Source of the DNA: Anaerophaga thermohalophila str. Valhall
GTDB taxonomy: Bacteria > Bacteroidota > Bacteroidia > Bacteroidales > Marinilabiliaceae
Assembly: GCF_000250735.1 (NCBI RefSeq)
Contig: NZ_AHZV01000127.1
Coordinates: 1 to 33,142, forward strand
DNA length: 33,142 nt
Reading direction: 5' to 3'
Below are positions 16,708 to 25,493 of this stretch, piece by piece (position 1 is the stretch's first letter; each line of letters begins with the position of its first letter). The position numbers were made by a program, and so were the translations under genes. A model generated the notes under the pieces. That model was not told where the DNA came from, did no database searches, and worked only from the letters and a program-made list of their open reading frames with translations.

Positions 16708-16730
16708 AAACTTTGCCATGCTCGTTTCAT
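16708..16730 (+). repeat. 23-bp direct repeat, copy 1
   Basis: AAACTTTGCCATGCTCGTTT plus CAT, identical to 16899-16921 and 191 bp from it. Not part of the MITE family. Confidence 0.8.
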
Positions 16731-16898
16731 TCGTATATTAGTTTGTCCGATTTATTGGAGTAATATTTCCCGCTTTATTCTTCATGCTACCATCCTGCCC
16801 TTTTACCTTATCACCTTTCCATCTTTCCTCCATGCCCTGTCATCTGCCTGTTGGTAACTTTTATCTTATATCTAAAAATATAATGATCTAATTATGGC

Positions 16899-16921
16899 AA
16901 ACTTTGCCATGCTCGTTTCAT
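16899..16921 (+). repeat. 23-bp direct repeat, copy 2
   Basis: Second exact copy of the 23-mer at 16708-16730. The sequence between the two copies is not repeated elsewhere in the window. Confidence 0.8.
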
Positions 16922-16989
16922 CCAAAAAAATTCCATTGTGCTCTTACAAATGGATGGTAATCAATTATTTGTAAAACCAAAAACAGCGA

Positions 16990-17056
16990 CTCTCTCATAT
17001 TAAAAACTTTGCGTCATAGTGTCCTCTGCGTTTAAGCTTTTTTTTACGGACTATTG
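16990..17056 (+). repeat. GCGTCAT-type repeat B, copy 1 (single arm)
   Basis: About 67 bp running from ACTCTCTCAT through AAAAACTTTGCGTCAT and TGCGTTTAAGC to GACTATTG. A similar stretch, with a few mismatches and one gap, is found at 29839-29904. This copy lacks the upstream inverted arm seen there. Confidence 0.7.
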
Positions 17057-17098
17057 AATCCACGGCAAAGCAACAATAGTCGCTTTTTTGAAAAAACA

Positions 17099-17131
17099 TT
17101 TGCAAAACTAACAGAAAAAATTTTACCTTTG
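17099..17131 (+). promoter_or_regulatory. tRNA-His promoter (TTTG-N21-TACCTTTG)
   Basis: -33 TTTG (17099-17102) and -7 TACCTTTG (17124-17131), 21 nt apart, directly upstream of the tRNA. This is a good example of the Bacteroidota consensus and supports the phylum assignment. Confidence 0.7.
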
Positions 17132-17146
17132 CACCCGTGTAAAAAT

Positions 17147-17221
17147 GGTGATTGTAGCTCAGCTGGTTAGAGCGCCAGATTGTGGCTCTGGAGGTCGCCG
17201 GTTCGAATCCGGTCTTTCACC
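17147..17221 (+). tRNA. tRNA-His (anticodon GTG)
   Basis: Cloverleaf: D-stem GCTC/GAGC, anticodon stem CCAGA/TCTGG around TTGTGGC (anticodon GTG, histidine), T-stem GCCGG/CCGGT with loop TTCGAAT. The extra G at -1 and discriminator C are the His identity pair, and the start is set to include G-1. CCA is not encoded. The acceptor stem GTGATTG/CTTTCAC contains two U:U mismatches at pairs 5:68 and 6:67. Confidence 0.95.
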
Positions 17222-17228
17222 CGTTCAG

Positions 17229-17267
17229 GCCCCAAATATCTATATAGATGTTTGGGGCTGTTTTTTT
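17229..17267 (+). terminator. Rho-independent terminator after tRNA-His
   Basis: Stem GCCCCAAA/TTTGGGGC enclosing the perfect palindrome ATCTATATAGAT, followed by TGTTTTTTT. It begins 8 nt after the tRNA. Confidence 0.9.
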
Positions 17268-17397
17268 AAGAAAAAATTGAACACCACCTATTCTCCACAA
17301 TGGTTCTTGAATTCAAGATACTTGAATCTGCTCCGGAAAGAGATGTTTTTGTTAAAGTCGGGGCGTACAGGTAATCTAAACCCGGAATTAACCAATT

Positions 17398-17562
17398 AGT
17401 GCCTGTCTATAAAGTCGAAATAGTTCTTTGCTTATCATGTGTCTGTTCAGAAAGTGTCATTTACAAGGCTTGTGAAGTCCGAAAACAGGGAGTTTACTCA
17501 TCGTAAATGAGTAATTCTCGGACGAGCGTAACACGGTAAATGGCACTTTATGGACAGACACC
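17398..17562 (-). mobile_element. Palindromic MITE-like element, copy 5
   Basis: 165 bp, reverse orientation (starts AGTGCCTGTCTATAAAG, ends GGACAGACACC), with AATT on each side (17394-17397, 17563-17566). The stem core is the alternative type: GTCCGA pairs with TCGGAC, replacing the GCCGCC/GGCGGC of copies 1 and 8. The tail also differs (AGTTCTTTGCTTATCATG). Confidence 0.85.
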
Positions 17563-17566
17563 AATT

Positions 17567-17592
17567 AGTGTTCCTCTATTAACTCGCGAAAG
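17567..17592 (-). mobile_element. Degenerate MITE end (remnant)
   Basis: AGTGTTCCTCTATTAACTCG and the next few bases resemble the first 26 nt of copy 4 (AGTACGTGTCTATAAACTCG). It begins immediately after the AATT on the right of copy 5, as in the tandem copies 7 and 8. The rest of the element is not recognisable. Confidence 0.5.
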
Positions 17593-17618
17593 TATCTCAA
17601 ACCTAACCTGGCATAGCC

Positions 17619-17653
17619 CAATAGATCGTTAGATTTTTAGATGTAAGATGATT
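17619..17653 (+). repeat. 35-bp direct repeat C, copy 2
   Basis: Matches 16599-16633 with one mismatch (A to G). The flanks are not related, so only this short segment is shared. Confidence 0.75.
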
Positions 17654-17882
17654 TTTACAACCTTGATATACTGCATTTTAACAAACAAACCTCTTTATGC
17701 GCAAACAATTGGCTTGCAGTGTATTGCAAAAGTTTAACGTAGTATTGATAGACAGAATCAAACAAAAGAACAAAAAGCACAAGTCTCTGTTCGGAAAATC
17801 CCAATTGCGAGACAAATAAATACAATTAAAGAATTTTGTCGTTAATTTAACTTTCCGACAACCCTGCAGCAAATTTAATTGT

Positions 17883-17890
17883 TACCTTTG
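17883..17890 (+). promoter_or_regulatory. Candidate prfB promoter -7 box
   Basis: TACCTTTG followed by TGC, the same box as at tRNA-His, 22 bp upstream of the prfB ATG. No -33 TTG at normal spacing was seen. Confidence 0.5.
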
Positions 17891-17912
17891 TGCAAAAATT
17901 AAAAAAAATACC

Positions 17913-19020
17913 ATGGTAACATCCGAAATGATGAAAGAGCTAACCGGACGCGAGATTGCGTTAAGGAGGTATCTTTGACATCGATCGTAAAAAGATTGAG
18001 ATAGAAGAAGAAGAAATGCGTACCCAGGCACCTGATTTTTGGGATGACCCCAAAAAAGCCGAACAAAAAATGAAAAATCTCAAAGAGCTTAAAAGTTGGG
18101 TAAATGCATACGAAGATGTTAAAACCGCCATCGAAGAAACCTCTGTACTCCTTGAATTTTTTAAGGAAGGAGAAGCTGAAGAGGCTGATGTGGACCTCCA
18201 GTACAAGAAGACGGTAAAACTGATTGAAGACCTGGAGTTAAGAAACATGCTCCAAAAGGAAGAAGACAAAATGGGGGCCATCCTGAAAATAAATGCAGGA
18301 GCAGGAGGTACCGAAAGCCAGGACTGGGCCGAGATGCTCATGCGGATGTATGTAAGATGGGGCGAACGCCACGGTTACAAGGTAACGGAAACCAATTTCC
18401 AGGAAGGAGATGAGGCAGGCATCAAATCGGTAACCCTTCAGTTTGAAGGCGATTATGCCTATGGTTACCTCAAAAGTGAAAACGGCGTACACCGGCTGGT
18501 AAGACTGTCCCCCTTTAATGCCGCCAATAAACGCATGACTTCTTTCACTTCTGTTTTTGTTATTCCACTTATTGATGATACCATTGAGATAGAAATTAAC
18601 CCGGCTGATATCACGTGGGAAACCTTCCGTTCGAGTGGTGCCGGCGGACAAAACGTCAACAAGGTGGAAACCGGTGTAAGATTAAGACATGCCCCGACAG
18701 GTATCGTTATAGAAAATACCGAATCGCGTTCACAGGGGGGCAATAAAGAGAATGCCCTTCGTATGCTGAAATCGCAACTCTATGAACTGGAGCTGCGAAA
18801 GAAATTGGAAGAACAAAACAAGATAGAGTCACAAAAGAAAAAAATTGAATGGGGTTCTCAAATCCGTTCGTATGTTCTTCAGCCCTACAAACTGGTCAAG
18901 GATGTTCGTACCAATCATGAAACCAGCAATGTTCAGGCCGTACTTGACGGTGAAATCGATGATTTTATCAAAGCTTACCTGATGCAATTTGGTGCTGAAG
19001 ATGTTTTTAAGAAAAACTAA
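17913..19020 (+). CDS. prfB: Peptide chain release factor 2 (programmed +1 frameshift)
   Basis: RF2 releases the finished peptide at UGA and UAA codons. The protein is encoded in two frames: 21 codons from ATG 17913 to an in-frame TGA (17976-17978), then 347 residues in the +1 frame after CTT, total 368, close to the usual 365. The stop-codon-reading tripeptide SPF is at about 199-201 and the catalytic GGQ at about 244-246 ([19 protein letters not shown]). A single-frame gene call would miss the first 34 residues and begin at [11 protein letters not shown]. fumC follows at 32 bp, so the two may be co-transcribed. Confidence 0.96.
17963..17979 (+). other. prfB programmed +1 frameshift site
   Basis: AAGGAGG TAT CTT TGA C: an internal Shine-Dalgarno, 3-nt spacer, slippery CTT and a weak TGA-C stop. 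This is the classic RF2 autoregulatory signal: when RF2 is scarce the ribosome slips to +1 and makes full-length RF2. Confidence 0.96.
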
Positions 19021-19052
19021 TTGTTTCAACTGCAACATAAAAAACACAAAAA

Positions 19053-20450
19053 ATGGAATACCGAATAGAAAAAGACACAATGGGGGAGGTAAAAGTGCCT
19101 GCCGACAAATATTGGGCAGCGCAAACCCAGCGTTCAGTCATGAATTTTCCCATAGGACCTGCTGCTTCTATGCCCATACAAATTATCAGGGCTTTTGGTT
19201 ATCTGAAAAAGGCGGCTGCTTATGCCAATGAGGAACATGGAGTCCTTCCCAAAGAAAAAAGAGTCTTGATTGAAAAAGCCTGTGACGAAATAATCGAGGG
19301 TAAACTCGACGACCAGTTCCCTCTGGTTGTCTGGCAGACCGGAAGCGGAACGCAATCGAACATGAACTGCAACGAGGTGATAGCCAACCGTGCGCATGTT
19401 CTCAACGGCGGAAAACTGGGAGAAGGAGAAAGACCCATTCACCCAAACGATGATGTCAATAAATCGCAATCATCCAACGATACTTTCCCCACGGCCATGC
19501 ACATTGCAGCTTACAAAATGCTGATCGAAAAAACCATCCCCGGCATTAAAAAGCTGCGTGACACCCTGAAAACAAAATCGGAAGAAATGATGGAGGTGGT
19601 AAAAATCGGAAGAACACACCTGATGGATGCTACTCCGCTTACTTTGGGACAGGAGTTTTCGGGATACGTGTCTCAACTTGACCATGGGCTCAAAGCGCTT
19701 AAAGCAACCCTGGAACATCTTTCCGAACTTGCACTGGGTGGAACAGCAGTAGGAACAGGCCTTAACACCCCAAAAGGTTACGATGTTACGGTAGCAAAGT
19801 ACATCGCCAGGTTTACCGGCATGCCTTTCAAGACAGCCGCAAACAAATTCGAATCACTGGCAGCACACGATGCCATTGTCGAAAGTCATGGTGCTCTGAA
19901 ACAAATCGCCGTGAGCCTGATGAAAATCGCCAACGACATTCGCCTCCTTGCATCGGGGCCCCGTTCGGGAATCGGAGAAATATTGATACCCGAAAATGAA
20001 CCCGGCTCATCAATTATGCCAGGTAAGGTTAATCCTACCCAGGCCGAAGCTATGACAATGGTATGTGCTCAGGTTATGGGTAACGATGTTACCGTATCGG
20101 TAGGTGGCTCCAACGGTCATTTTGAACTGAACGTTTTCAAACCGGTAATGATATATAACTTCCTGCAGAGTGCTGAGCTTCTGGGAGATGCCTGCGTTGC
20201 ATTTAATGACAAATGTGCGGTAGGTATAAAACCCAACCATCAGCGTATCAAAATGCACCTCGATAATTCTCTTATGCTCGTGACTGCACTGAATACACAT
20301 ATCGGGTATTACAAGGCTGCCGAAATAGCTAAAAAAGCTCACAAAGAAGGCACAACACTGAAAGAAGCCGCTCTTGAGCTTGGTTACCTTACGGCAGATG
20401 AATTTGACAAATGGGTAGACCCTTCCAAAATGACCGGTTCGCTCGATTAA
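19053..20450 (+). CDS. fumC: Class II fumarate hydratase
   Basis: A 465-residue fumarase of the iron-independent class II, interconverting fumarate and L-malate in the TCA cycle. Landmarks: [10 protein letters not shown] (97-106), [11 protein letters not shown] (140-150), [16 protein letters not shown] (187-202, with the catalytic His189 region) and the superfamily signature [11 protein letters not shown] (318-328). Length is normal for FumC (about 465). The SSN substrate loop and the C-terminal part favour fumarase over aspartase or argininosuccinate lyase. Possible co-transcription with prfB. Transcription ends at a strong hairpin 25 bp downstream. Confidence 0.96.
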   Translation: MEYRIEKDTMGEVKVPADKYWAAQTQRSVMNFPIGPAASMPIQIIRAFGYLKKAAAYANEEHGVLPKEKRVLIEKACDEIIEGKLDDQFPLVVWQTGSGTQSNMNCNEVIANRAHVLNGGKLGEGERPIHPNDDVNKSQSSNDTFPTAMHIAAYKMLIEKTIPGIKKLRDTLKTKSEEMMEVVKIGRTHLMDATPLTLGQEFSGYVSQLDHGLKALKATLEHLSELALGGTAVGTGLNTPKGYDVTVAKYIARFTGMPFKTAANKFESLAAHDAIVESHGALKQIAVSLMKIANDIRLLASGPRSGIGEILIPENEPGSSIMPGKVNPTQAEAMTMVCAQVMGNDVTVSVGGSNGHFELNVFKPVMIYNFLQSAELLGDACVAFNDKCAVGIKPNHQRIKMHLDNSLMLVTALNTHIGYYKAAEIAKKAHKEGTTLKEAALELGYLTADEFDKWVDPSKMTGSLD

Positions 20451-20475
20451 TTTATTCTCAATACAAATAATCATT

Positions 20476-20505
20476 AACCGTCTCTTTAACAGGGACGGTT
20501 TTTTT
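20476..20505 (+). terminator. Rho-independent terminator of fumC
   Basis: A 10-bp stem AACCGTCTCT/AGGGACGGTT (one G:U pair) with loop TTAAC and a T-run. The next gene's -7 box begins 2 bp after it. Confidence 0.92.
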
Positions 20506-20506
20506 A

Positions 20507-20514
20507 TAACTTTG
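20507..20514 (+). promoter_or_regulatory. Candidate promoter of the coiled-coil membrane protein gene
   Basis: TAACTTTG fits TAnnTTTG and lies 80 bp upstream of the start codon, immediately behind the fumC terminator. Any -33 element would fall inside the terminator hairpin. Confidence 0.45.
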
Positions 20515-20594
20515 GGCCAAATAAAGTTTGTAGTATTTTACAATTTTATTGCCATTTTATCGTTACACCCTTATTATTGAAATCTTTACAGGCC

Positions 20595-21197
20595 ATGAAA
20601 AATTGCACTATCTTTCTGATTGTAATCTTATCCTTTACAGGAATACTATCATTAACAGCTCAGGAAAACGAAGAAGCTACACTGGACAGAGGCCCTTTGT
20701 CCGGCCAGTTCGATTATACCATTGAAAAATCAAGCAAGTATGAAGAGTTCAGGGTGGTCAGAACAGCATGGCTCTATAAATTGAAAAGCAATGTGATTGA
20801 TACGTTGGAGCATCTTCAAGGCGAAATAAATACACGACAGGCGGAAATAGATTCTCTTGGCAATCAAATTGTCCTCTTGAATGAAAAACTGACAACCACA
20901 CAAGACAAGCTGGAACAAGCCATTCTCTCAAAAAACAGCATCCCATTCTTCGGTGCAGAAATACAAAAAGGAAAATACAATACCATTATGTGGGCATTAG
21001 TCCTTATTCTGGCCGGAGGAGTAGCATTTCTTTTTTTGCTTTTCAAACGAAGCCATTTCATTACAAAACAGATGCAGGAAAAATATGAAGACCTTGAGAA
21101 CGAATATGAAGCACACAGAAAACGTGCGCTTGAAAAAGAAAAAACAATGGCCCGCCAGCATCTTAATGAGCTGAATAAGCTCAGGGGAAGACAGTAG
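20595..21197 (+). CDS. Secreted/membrane coiled-coil protein, Bacteroidota family
   Basis: A 200-residue protein of unknown function. It has a signal peptide (MKNCTIFLIVILSFTGILSL, likely cleaved near TAQ), a conserved segment SGQFDYTIEKSSKYEEFRVV (36-55), a coiled coil (about 68-112, heptad-like LEHLQGEINTRQAEIDSL), a single membrane helix (about 131-150) and a second, highly charged coiled coil to the C-terminus. I recall this layout as a common Bacteroidota family, often carrying the wrong label 'tRNA (guanine-N1)-methyltransferase'; nothing in it looks like a methyltransferase. I use the ATG at 20595, not the TTG six codons earlier. MITE copy 6 is inserted in its TAG stop codon. Confidence 0.7.
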   Translation: MKNCTIFLIVILSFTGILSLTAQENEEATLDRGPLSGQFDYTIEKSSKYEEFRVVRTAWLYKLKSNVIDTLEHLQGEINTRQAEIDSLGNQIVLLNEKLTTTQDKLEQAILSKNSIPFFGAEIQKGKYNTIMWALVLILAGGVAFLFLLFKRSHFITKQMQEKYEDLENEYEAHRKRALEKEKTMARQHLNELNKLRGRQ

Positions 21198-21199
21198 AT

Positions 21200-21363
21200 A
21201 GTGTCTGTCCATAAAGGACCATTTGCTGTGTTACGCTCGCCGCCAAAATATTCATTTACGAAAAGTAAACTCCCTGTTTTCGAACTTCGCAAGCCCTGCA
21301 ACTGGCACTTTCTGAACAGACACACATATTGTAAAAATTTTTTCGAGTTTATAGACACGCAAT
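21200..21363 (+). mobile_element. Palindromic MITE-like element, copy 6
   Basis: 164 bp, from AGTGTCTGTCC to GACACGCAAT, with AGAT on each side (21196-21199, 21364-21367). The left target copy contains the last two bases of the upstream gene's TAG stop. The stem is a hybrid: GCCGCCAAAAT on the left against TGTTTTCGAAC on the right, so the core pairs poorly although the tip TTTAC-GAAAA-GTAAA is intact. Confidence 0.85.
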
Positions 21364-21731
21364 AGATAAGAGCAGAGAGCAAGGTGCAAGGGTAGAAAGA
21401 TAGAAGGGCAGAAGAAAGTGCATTTCCAGGCTCAGAGTACAGGAAATGCGGTGGAAAGTGGAATCTTATCAATTCAGTAGATCATTATTTCGCTGTCAGG
21501 TTCATTTAGCATCCCCGCAAGGTTTACACTCTATCCAAAATAACCTTCCAGCTTATTCTGTCATCTTCCTACTGTATCACATAATTCCTTAACTTTGTAT
21601 TTCTGAAGACTACGCTTTAACAGACGTAATTTTCGTTTCACGGCAAAGCAAATCTTTCATCATTCATTCAGCATGTTTCTGCCTGGTTTGACACTTCCAG
21701 GACAGTTGCTGATAAACCGCATCAGTATATC
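21364..21731. other. metH upstream region
   Basis: 368 bp without a supported gene. The first part is purine-rich (AGATAAGAGCAGAGAGCAAG). From the candidate metH -7 box at 21590 onward lies a leader of about 125 nt containing a CTGG/CCAG pairing near 21679-21693. I could not match it to a cobalamin or SAM riboswitch. Confidence 0.4.
21590..21597 (+). promoter_or_regulatory. Candidate metH promoter -7 box
   Basis: TAACTTTG followed by TATTTC, fitting TAnnTTTG. It lies 134 bp upstream of the metH start, leaving a long leader. No -33 TTG found. Confidence 0.45.
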
Positions 21732-24700
21732 ATGAGTAAAACAGAACAATTAAGAGAACTGGTACAGCAGAGAGTTTTACTTCTCGACGGGGCTATGGGA
21801 AGCCTTATCCAACAATACAAACTGACGGAAGAAGATTTCAGAGGAGAAGATTTTAAAGACCATTCCTTTTCTCAGAAGGGCAATAATGACTTATTATCAA
21901 TAACCCGCCCCGACATTATCAGCCGGATTCATGAACAGTATCTCGAGGCCGGAGCCGATATAATAGAGACAAACACTTTCAATTCCAACCGTATTTCGCA
22001 AGCCGATTACGGGATGGAAGACAAAGTCTATGACCTGAATAAACGCTCCGCTCTCCTTGCTTCGGAGGCTGCAAAAAAATATACTACATCCGACAAACCG
22101 CGTTTTGTTGCCGGATCGATGGGACCAACGAATAAAACCGCCTCACTCAGTCCCGATGTTAACAACCCTGGCTACAGAGCCGTTACATTTGATGATTTGG
22201 CAGAGGTTTATGCCGAACAAGCTTCAGGATTAATCGATGGCGGCGTGGACATACTTTTGCTCGAAACCATTTTTGACACGCTGAATGCAAAGGCTGCCCT
22301 TTTTGGTATCGGAGAAGAGCTCCAAAAGCGAAATCTTACCGATTTTCCTGTTATGGTATCAGTTACGGTAGCCGACGCCAGTGGCAGAACCCTTTCCGGG
22401 CAAACTCTGGATGCTTTCATTATTTCGGTTTCGCATTTCCCTTTATTTTCGATTGGTCTTAATTGCTCTTTCGGAGCAGAAGATTTACGTTCGTATGTAA
22501 AACAAATCGGAGACAAAACACCTCTTTTTATCAGCGCTTATCCCAATGCCGGTCTGCCCAATCAGTTTGGTGAATACGACGAAACACCGGACGAAATGGC
22601 GCCCAAAATATTTGAGTACCTGAACCAGGGGCTCGTCAACATTATCGGCGGTTGCTGCGGAACCACACCCGAGCATATTAAAGCTTTCGGGCAATACATT
22701 AAAGATGCAAAACCCCACATCCCTTCAAAAATTGAGCAAAAAACAAGGTTAAGCGGGCTGGACGCATTGGTTATTGATGAACACACAAACTTCGTGAACA
22801 TCGGAGAACGAACCAACGTGGCAGGCTCCAAAAAATTTGCCAGGCTCATACGGGAAGAAAAATATGAAGAAGCGCTCTCTGTAGCCCACGATCAGGTAGA
22901 AGGCGGAGCACAAATTATTGATGTCAACATGGATGATGCCATGCTTGATGCAAAAAAGGAGATGGTTACCTTTCTGAACCTGATGGCTTCGGAACCGGAC
23001 ATTGCTGCGCTGCCGGTTATGGTAGACTCTTCCAAATGGGAAGTTCTGGAAGCCGGGCTCAAATGTCTTCAGGGTAAAGCCATTGTCAACTCCATCAGCC
23101 TGAAAGAAGGAGAAGATGCTTTTATAAAGCAGGCCTCCAGAATTAAACAATACGGAGCTGCAGTTGTGGTTATGGCCTTCGATGAAAAAGGCCAGGCAGA
23201 CACTTTTGAAAGACGCATAGAAATATGCAGCAGAGCTTATCATCTCCTGACCGAAAAAATCAATTTTCCTCCTGAAGATATCATCTTTGACCCGAACATC
23301 CTGGCCATTGGCACCGGTATTGAAGAACATAACAATTATGCGGCCGACTTTATCAAGGCTACAAAATGGATAAAAGAAAATCTGCCCTATGCCAAAGTCA
23401 GCGGGGGAGTAAGCAACCTGTCCTTTTCGTTCCGCGGAAACAACCAGGTACGCGAAGCCATGCATGCTGTGTTTCTCTATCATGCCATCAGGGCAGGAAT
23501 GGATATGGGCATTGTTAACCCGGGAATGCTCCAGATTTACGATGAGATACAACCTCATTTACTGGAGCTGGTAGAAGACGTTGTCCTGAACCGGCGACCT
23601 AATGCCACGGAACGTTTAATAGAGGCAGCCGAAAAAATTAAAGAAGAAGGAACCGGCGAAGCTGCAAATTCCAAAAAAAATGCGTGGCGTGAGTTACCGC
23701 TCGAAGAAAGGCTTCACCATTGTCTTATCAAGGGGATTCCCGATTACCTGGAAGAGGACCTCCGGGAAGCGCGTCAAAAATATGAATTTGCACTCGACAT
23801 CATAGAACAACCGCTCATGGACGGGATGAACATTGTGGGCGATCTGTTTGGCTCGGGTAAGATGTTCCTCCCTCAGGTTGTAAAAACAGCCCGCGTTATG
23901 AAGAAGGCAGTAGCCTGGCTGGAGCCTTTCATCGAAGAAGAAAAGCGTGTTTCGGGAAATGCTCAATCCAAAAAGGGGAAAATCCTGATGGCTACCGTTA
24001 AAGGCGATGTACATGACATTGGAAAAAACATCGTAGGTGTAATTCTGGCCTGCAACAATTACGATGTCATCGATCTGGGAGTAATGGTTCCGGCCGAAAA
24101 AATATTAAGTGAAGCAGAAAAGCAGGAAGCCGATATTATCGGATTGAGCGGTCTGATAACTCCATCGCTTGAGGAAATGAGTAATGTTGCCAGAGAGATG
24201 GAGCAAAGAGGAATGAAACAACCTCTTCTGATTGGGGGGGCTACAACCTCAAAAGTACATACAGCCGTAAAGATCGACCCTTTCTACAACGGACCAGTAG
24301 TTTACGTAAAGGATGCCTCGATGAGTGCACAGGTAGTAGGAGCTTTACTTTCTGCTAAAGAACGGGAAAATTATGAAGCTGCGGTAAAAGAAGAATACGA
24401 AAAATTAAGGAAAGCCAATCAATCAAAAAAAGCAAAAGAATATTTAAGTATCGGAGAAGCCAGGGATAAAAGATGGACGACAAACTGGAACAAAGCGCCA
24501 ATAAAAAAACCCGGGTTTACAGGTACAAAATCCTTCAAAGATTACCCGGTTGATGAGATTATTCCTTTCATTGACTGGACTTTCTTTTTCCACGCCTGGC
24601 GGTTAACCGGGAACTATCGCGGCATTGAGAAAGTGACAGATAAGGCGTCGGAGGAAATGTGGTTTGAAAACTTTTCGTCCGACACGGCAAGGGAAAAAGG

Positions 24701-25469
24701 GAAAGAAGCACTCAAACTTTGGAGGGATGCCCAAAAAATGCTGCGTCGTATCAGCGATGAAAAAATGCTGAAGCCCAACGCGGTAATCGGTTTTTATCCT
24801 GCCAACAGTGTGGGTGACGATATAGAAATATATGAAGATGAAGACCGTAAAAAGGTTAAAACCACCTTTCACTTTTTAAGGGAACAACAAAAGAAACAGG
24901 GAAAAGAAACTTACTATTCACTATCCGATTTTGTAGCCCCTAAGTCTTCCGGAATCAACGATTACATTGGCGGATTTGCCGTAAGTGCGGGCCAGGGCAT
25001 TGAAGAGTGGATAAAACACTTTGAGGAACAACACGATGATTACAATGCCATCCTGTTAAAATCACTTGCCGACAGGCTGGCTGAGGCTTTTGCAGAATTG
25101 ATGCATTTCAGGGTACGCAAAGAATTCTGGGGCTATAACCCGGATGAAGAATTCAACTACGACGACCTGGTTCGCGAAAGATACAGAGGCATCCGGCCTG
25201 CATTGGGATATCCCGCCTGCCCCGACCACAGCGAAAAAAGAATTCTTTTCGATCTTCTTAATGCTGAAGAAAATGCCGGCATCGAACTGACCGAACATTT
25301 TAGCATGTACCCCAATGCATCGGTGAGTGGCATCTATTTGGCACACCCCGAGGCCGTTTATTTCGGTGTTGGAAAAATAAAAGACGACCAGGTCGAAGAC
25401 GTGGCACGACGAAAAGGAATGAGTCCCGATGAATTAAAGAAGTGGATTCCGACAAATTTGGCGGATTAA
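21732..25469 (+). CDS. metH: Cobalamin-dependent methionine synthase
   Basis: Full-length MetH (1245 aa), which transfers methyl from 5-methyl-THF to homocysteine through cobalamin. Domains: homocysteine module (1-330) with zinc ligands Cys245 (GLNCSFG) and Cys308/Cys309 ([10 protein letters not shown]); pterin module from about 352 ([17 protein letters not shown]); cobalamin cap and B12 domain with DVHDIG at 759-764, His761 being the lower axial ligand; AdoMet reactivation domain (about 920-1245) with [20 protein letters not shown]. All four modules are present, so it should be self-reactivating. metF, the enzyme that makes its methyl donor, lies 2.2 kb downstream but is separated by a restriction-modification pair. 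Confidence 0.98.
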   Translation: MSKTEQLRELVQQRVLLLDGAMGSLIQQYKLTEEDFRGEDFKDHSFSQKGNNDLLSITRPDIISRIHEQYLEAGADIIETNTFNSNRISQADYGMEDKVYDLNKRSALLASEAAKKYTTSDKPRFVAGSMGPTNKTASLSPDVNNPGYRAVTFDDLAEVYAEQASGLIDGGVDILLLETIFDTLNAKAALFGIGEELQKRNLTDFPVMVSVTVADASGRTLSGQTLDAFIISVSHFPLFSIGLNCSFGAEDLRSYVKQIGDKTPLFISAYPNAGLPNQFGEYDETPDEMAPKIFEYLNQGLVNIIGGCCGTTPEHIKAFGQYIKDAKPHIPSKIEQKTRLSGLDALVIDEHTNFVNIGERTNVAGSKKFARLIREEKYEEALSVAHDQVEGGAQIIDVNMDDAMLDAKKEMVTFLNLMASEPDIAALPVMVDSSKWEVLEAGLKCLQGKAIVNSISLKEGEDAFIKQASRIKQYGAAVVVMAFDEKGQADTFERRIEICSRAYHLLTEKINFPPEDIIFDPNILAIGTGIEEHNNYAADFIKATKWIKENLPYAKVSGGVSNLSFSFRGNNQVREAMHAVFLYHAIRAGMDMGIVNPGMLQIYDEIQPHLLELVEDVVLNRRPNATERLIEAAEKIKEEGTGEAANSKKNAWRELPLEERLHHCLIKGIPDYLEEDLREARQKYEFALDIIEQPLMDGMNIVGDLFGSGKMFLPQVVKTARVMKKAVAWLEPFIEEEKRVSGNAQSKKGKILMATVKGDVHDIGKNIVGVILACNNYDVIDLGVMVPAEKILSEAEKQEADIIGLSGLITPSLEEMSNVAREMEQRGMKQPLLIGGATTSKVHTAVKIDPFYNGPVVYVKDASMSAQVVGALLSAKERENYEAAVKEEYEKLRKANQSKKAKEYLSIGEARDKRWTTNWNKAPIKKPGFTGTKSFKDYPVDEIIPFIDWTFFFHAWRLTGNYRGIEKVTDKASEEMWFENFSSDTAREKGKEALKLWRDAQKMLRRISDEKMLKPNAVIGFYPANSVGDDIEIYEDEDRKKVKTTFHFLREQQKKQGKETYYSLSDFVAPKSSGINDYIGGFAVSAGQGIEEWIKHFEEQHDDYNAILLKSLADRLAEAFAELMHFRVRKEFWGYNPDEEFNYDDLVRERYRGIRPALGYPACPDHSEKRILFDLLNAEENAGIELTEHFSMYPNASVSGIYLAHPEAVYFGVGKIKDDQVEDVARRKGMSPDELKKWIPTNLAD

Positions 25470-25493
25470 CGATCATATTTTAAACACTGAATT

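Larger units (their letters stand above)
16597..17098. other. Gene-poor, repeat-rich region upstream of tRNA-His
   Basis: No supported gene. It holds one copy of a 35-bp repeat (16599-16633), two copies of a 23-bp direct repeat (16708-16730, 16899-16921), one arm of the GCGTCAT-type repeat (16990-17056), and a perfect 8-bp inverted repeat GACTATTG/CAATAGTC around 17050-17082. It looks like a dump of small repeats between transcription units. Confidence 0.5.
17268..17912. other. Intergenic region with MITE copy 5 and repeats, no gene
   Basis: Between the tRNA terminator and prfB. It contains MITE copy 5, a degenerate MITE end, a 35-bp repeat copy, a 12-bp palindrome CTTGAATTCAAG (17306-17317) and the prfB -7 box. 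The short reading frames here overlap the tRNA or the repeats and are not called. Confidence 0.5.

Noticed and set aside
17145-17399. 84-codon frame covering tRNA-His
   Set aside because: Overlaps the tRNA and its terminator; a common gene-caller artefact.
17678-17872. 64-codon leftward frame upstream of prfB
   Set aside because: Cys/Phe/Leu-rich translation without a family pattern; lies in the prfB promoter region.
21598-21731. Cobalamin or SAM riboswitch in the metH leader
   Set aside because: No B12-box or S-box core could be found by eye; the long leader remains unexplained.
22749-23558. 269-codon leftward frame opposite metH
   Set aside because: Shadow of metH; no start context or domain pattern.
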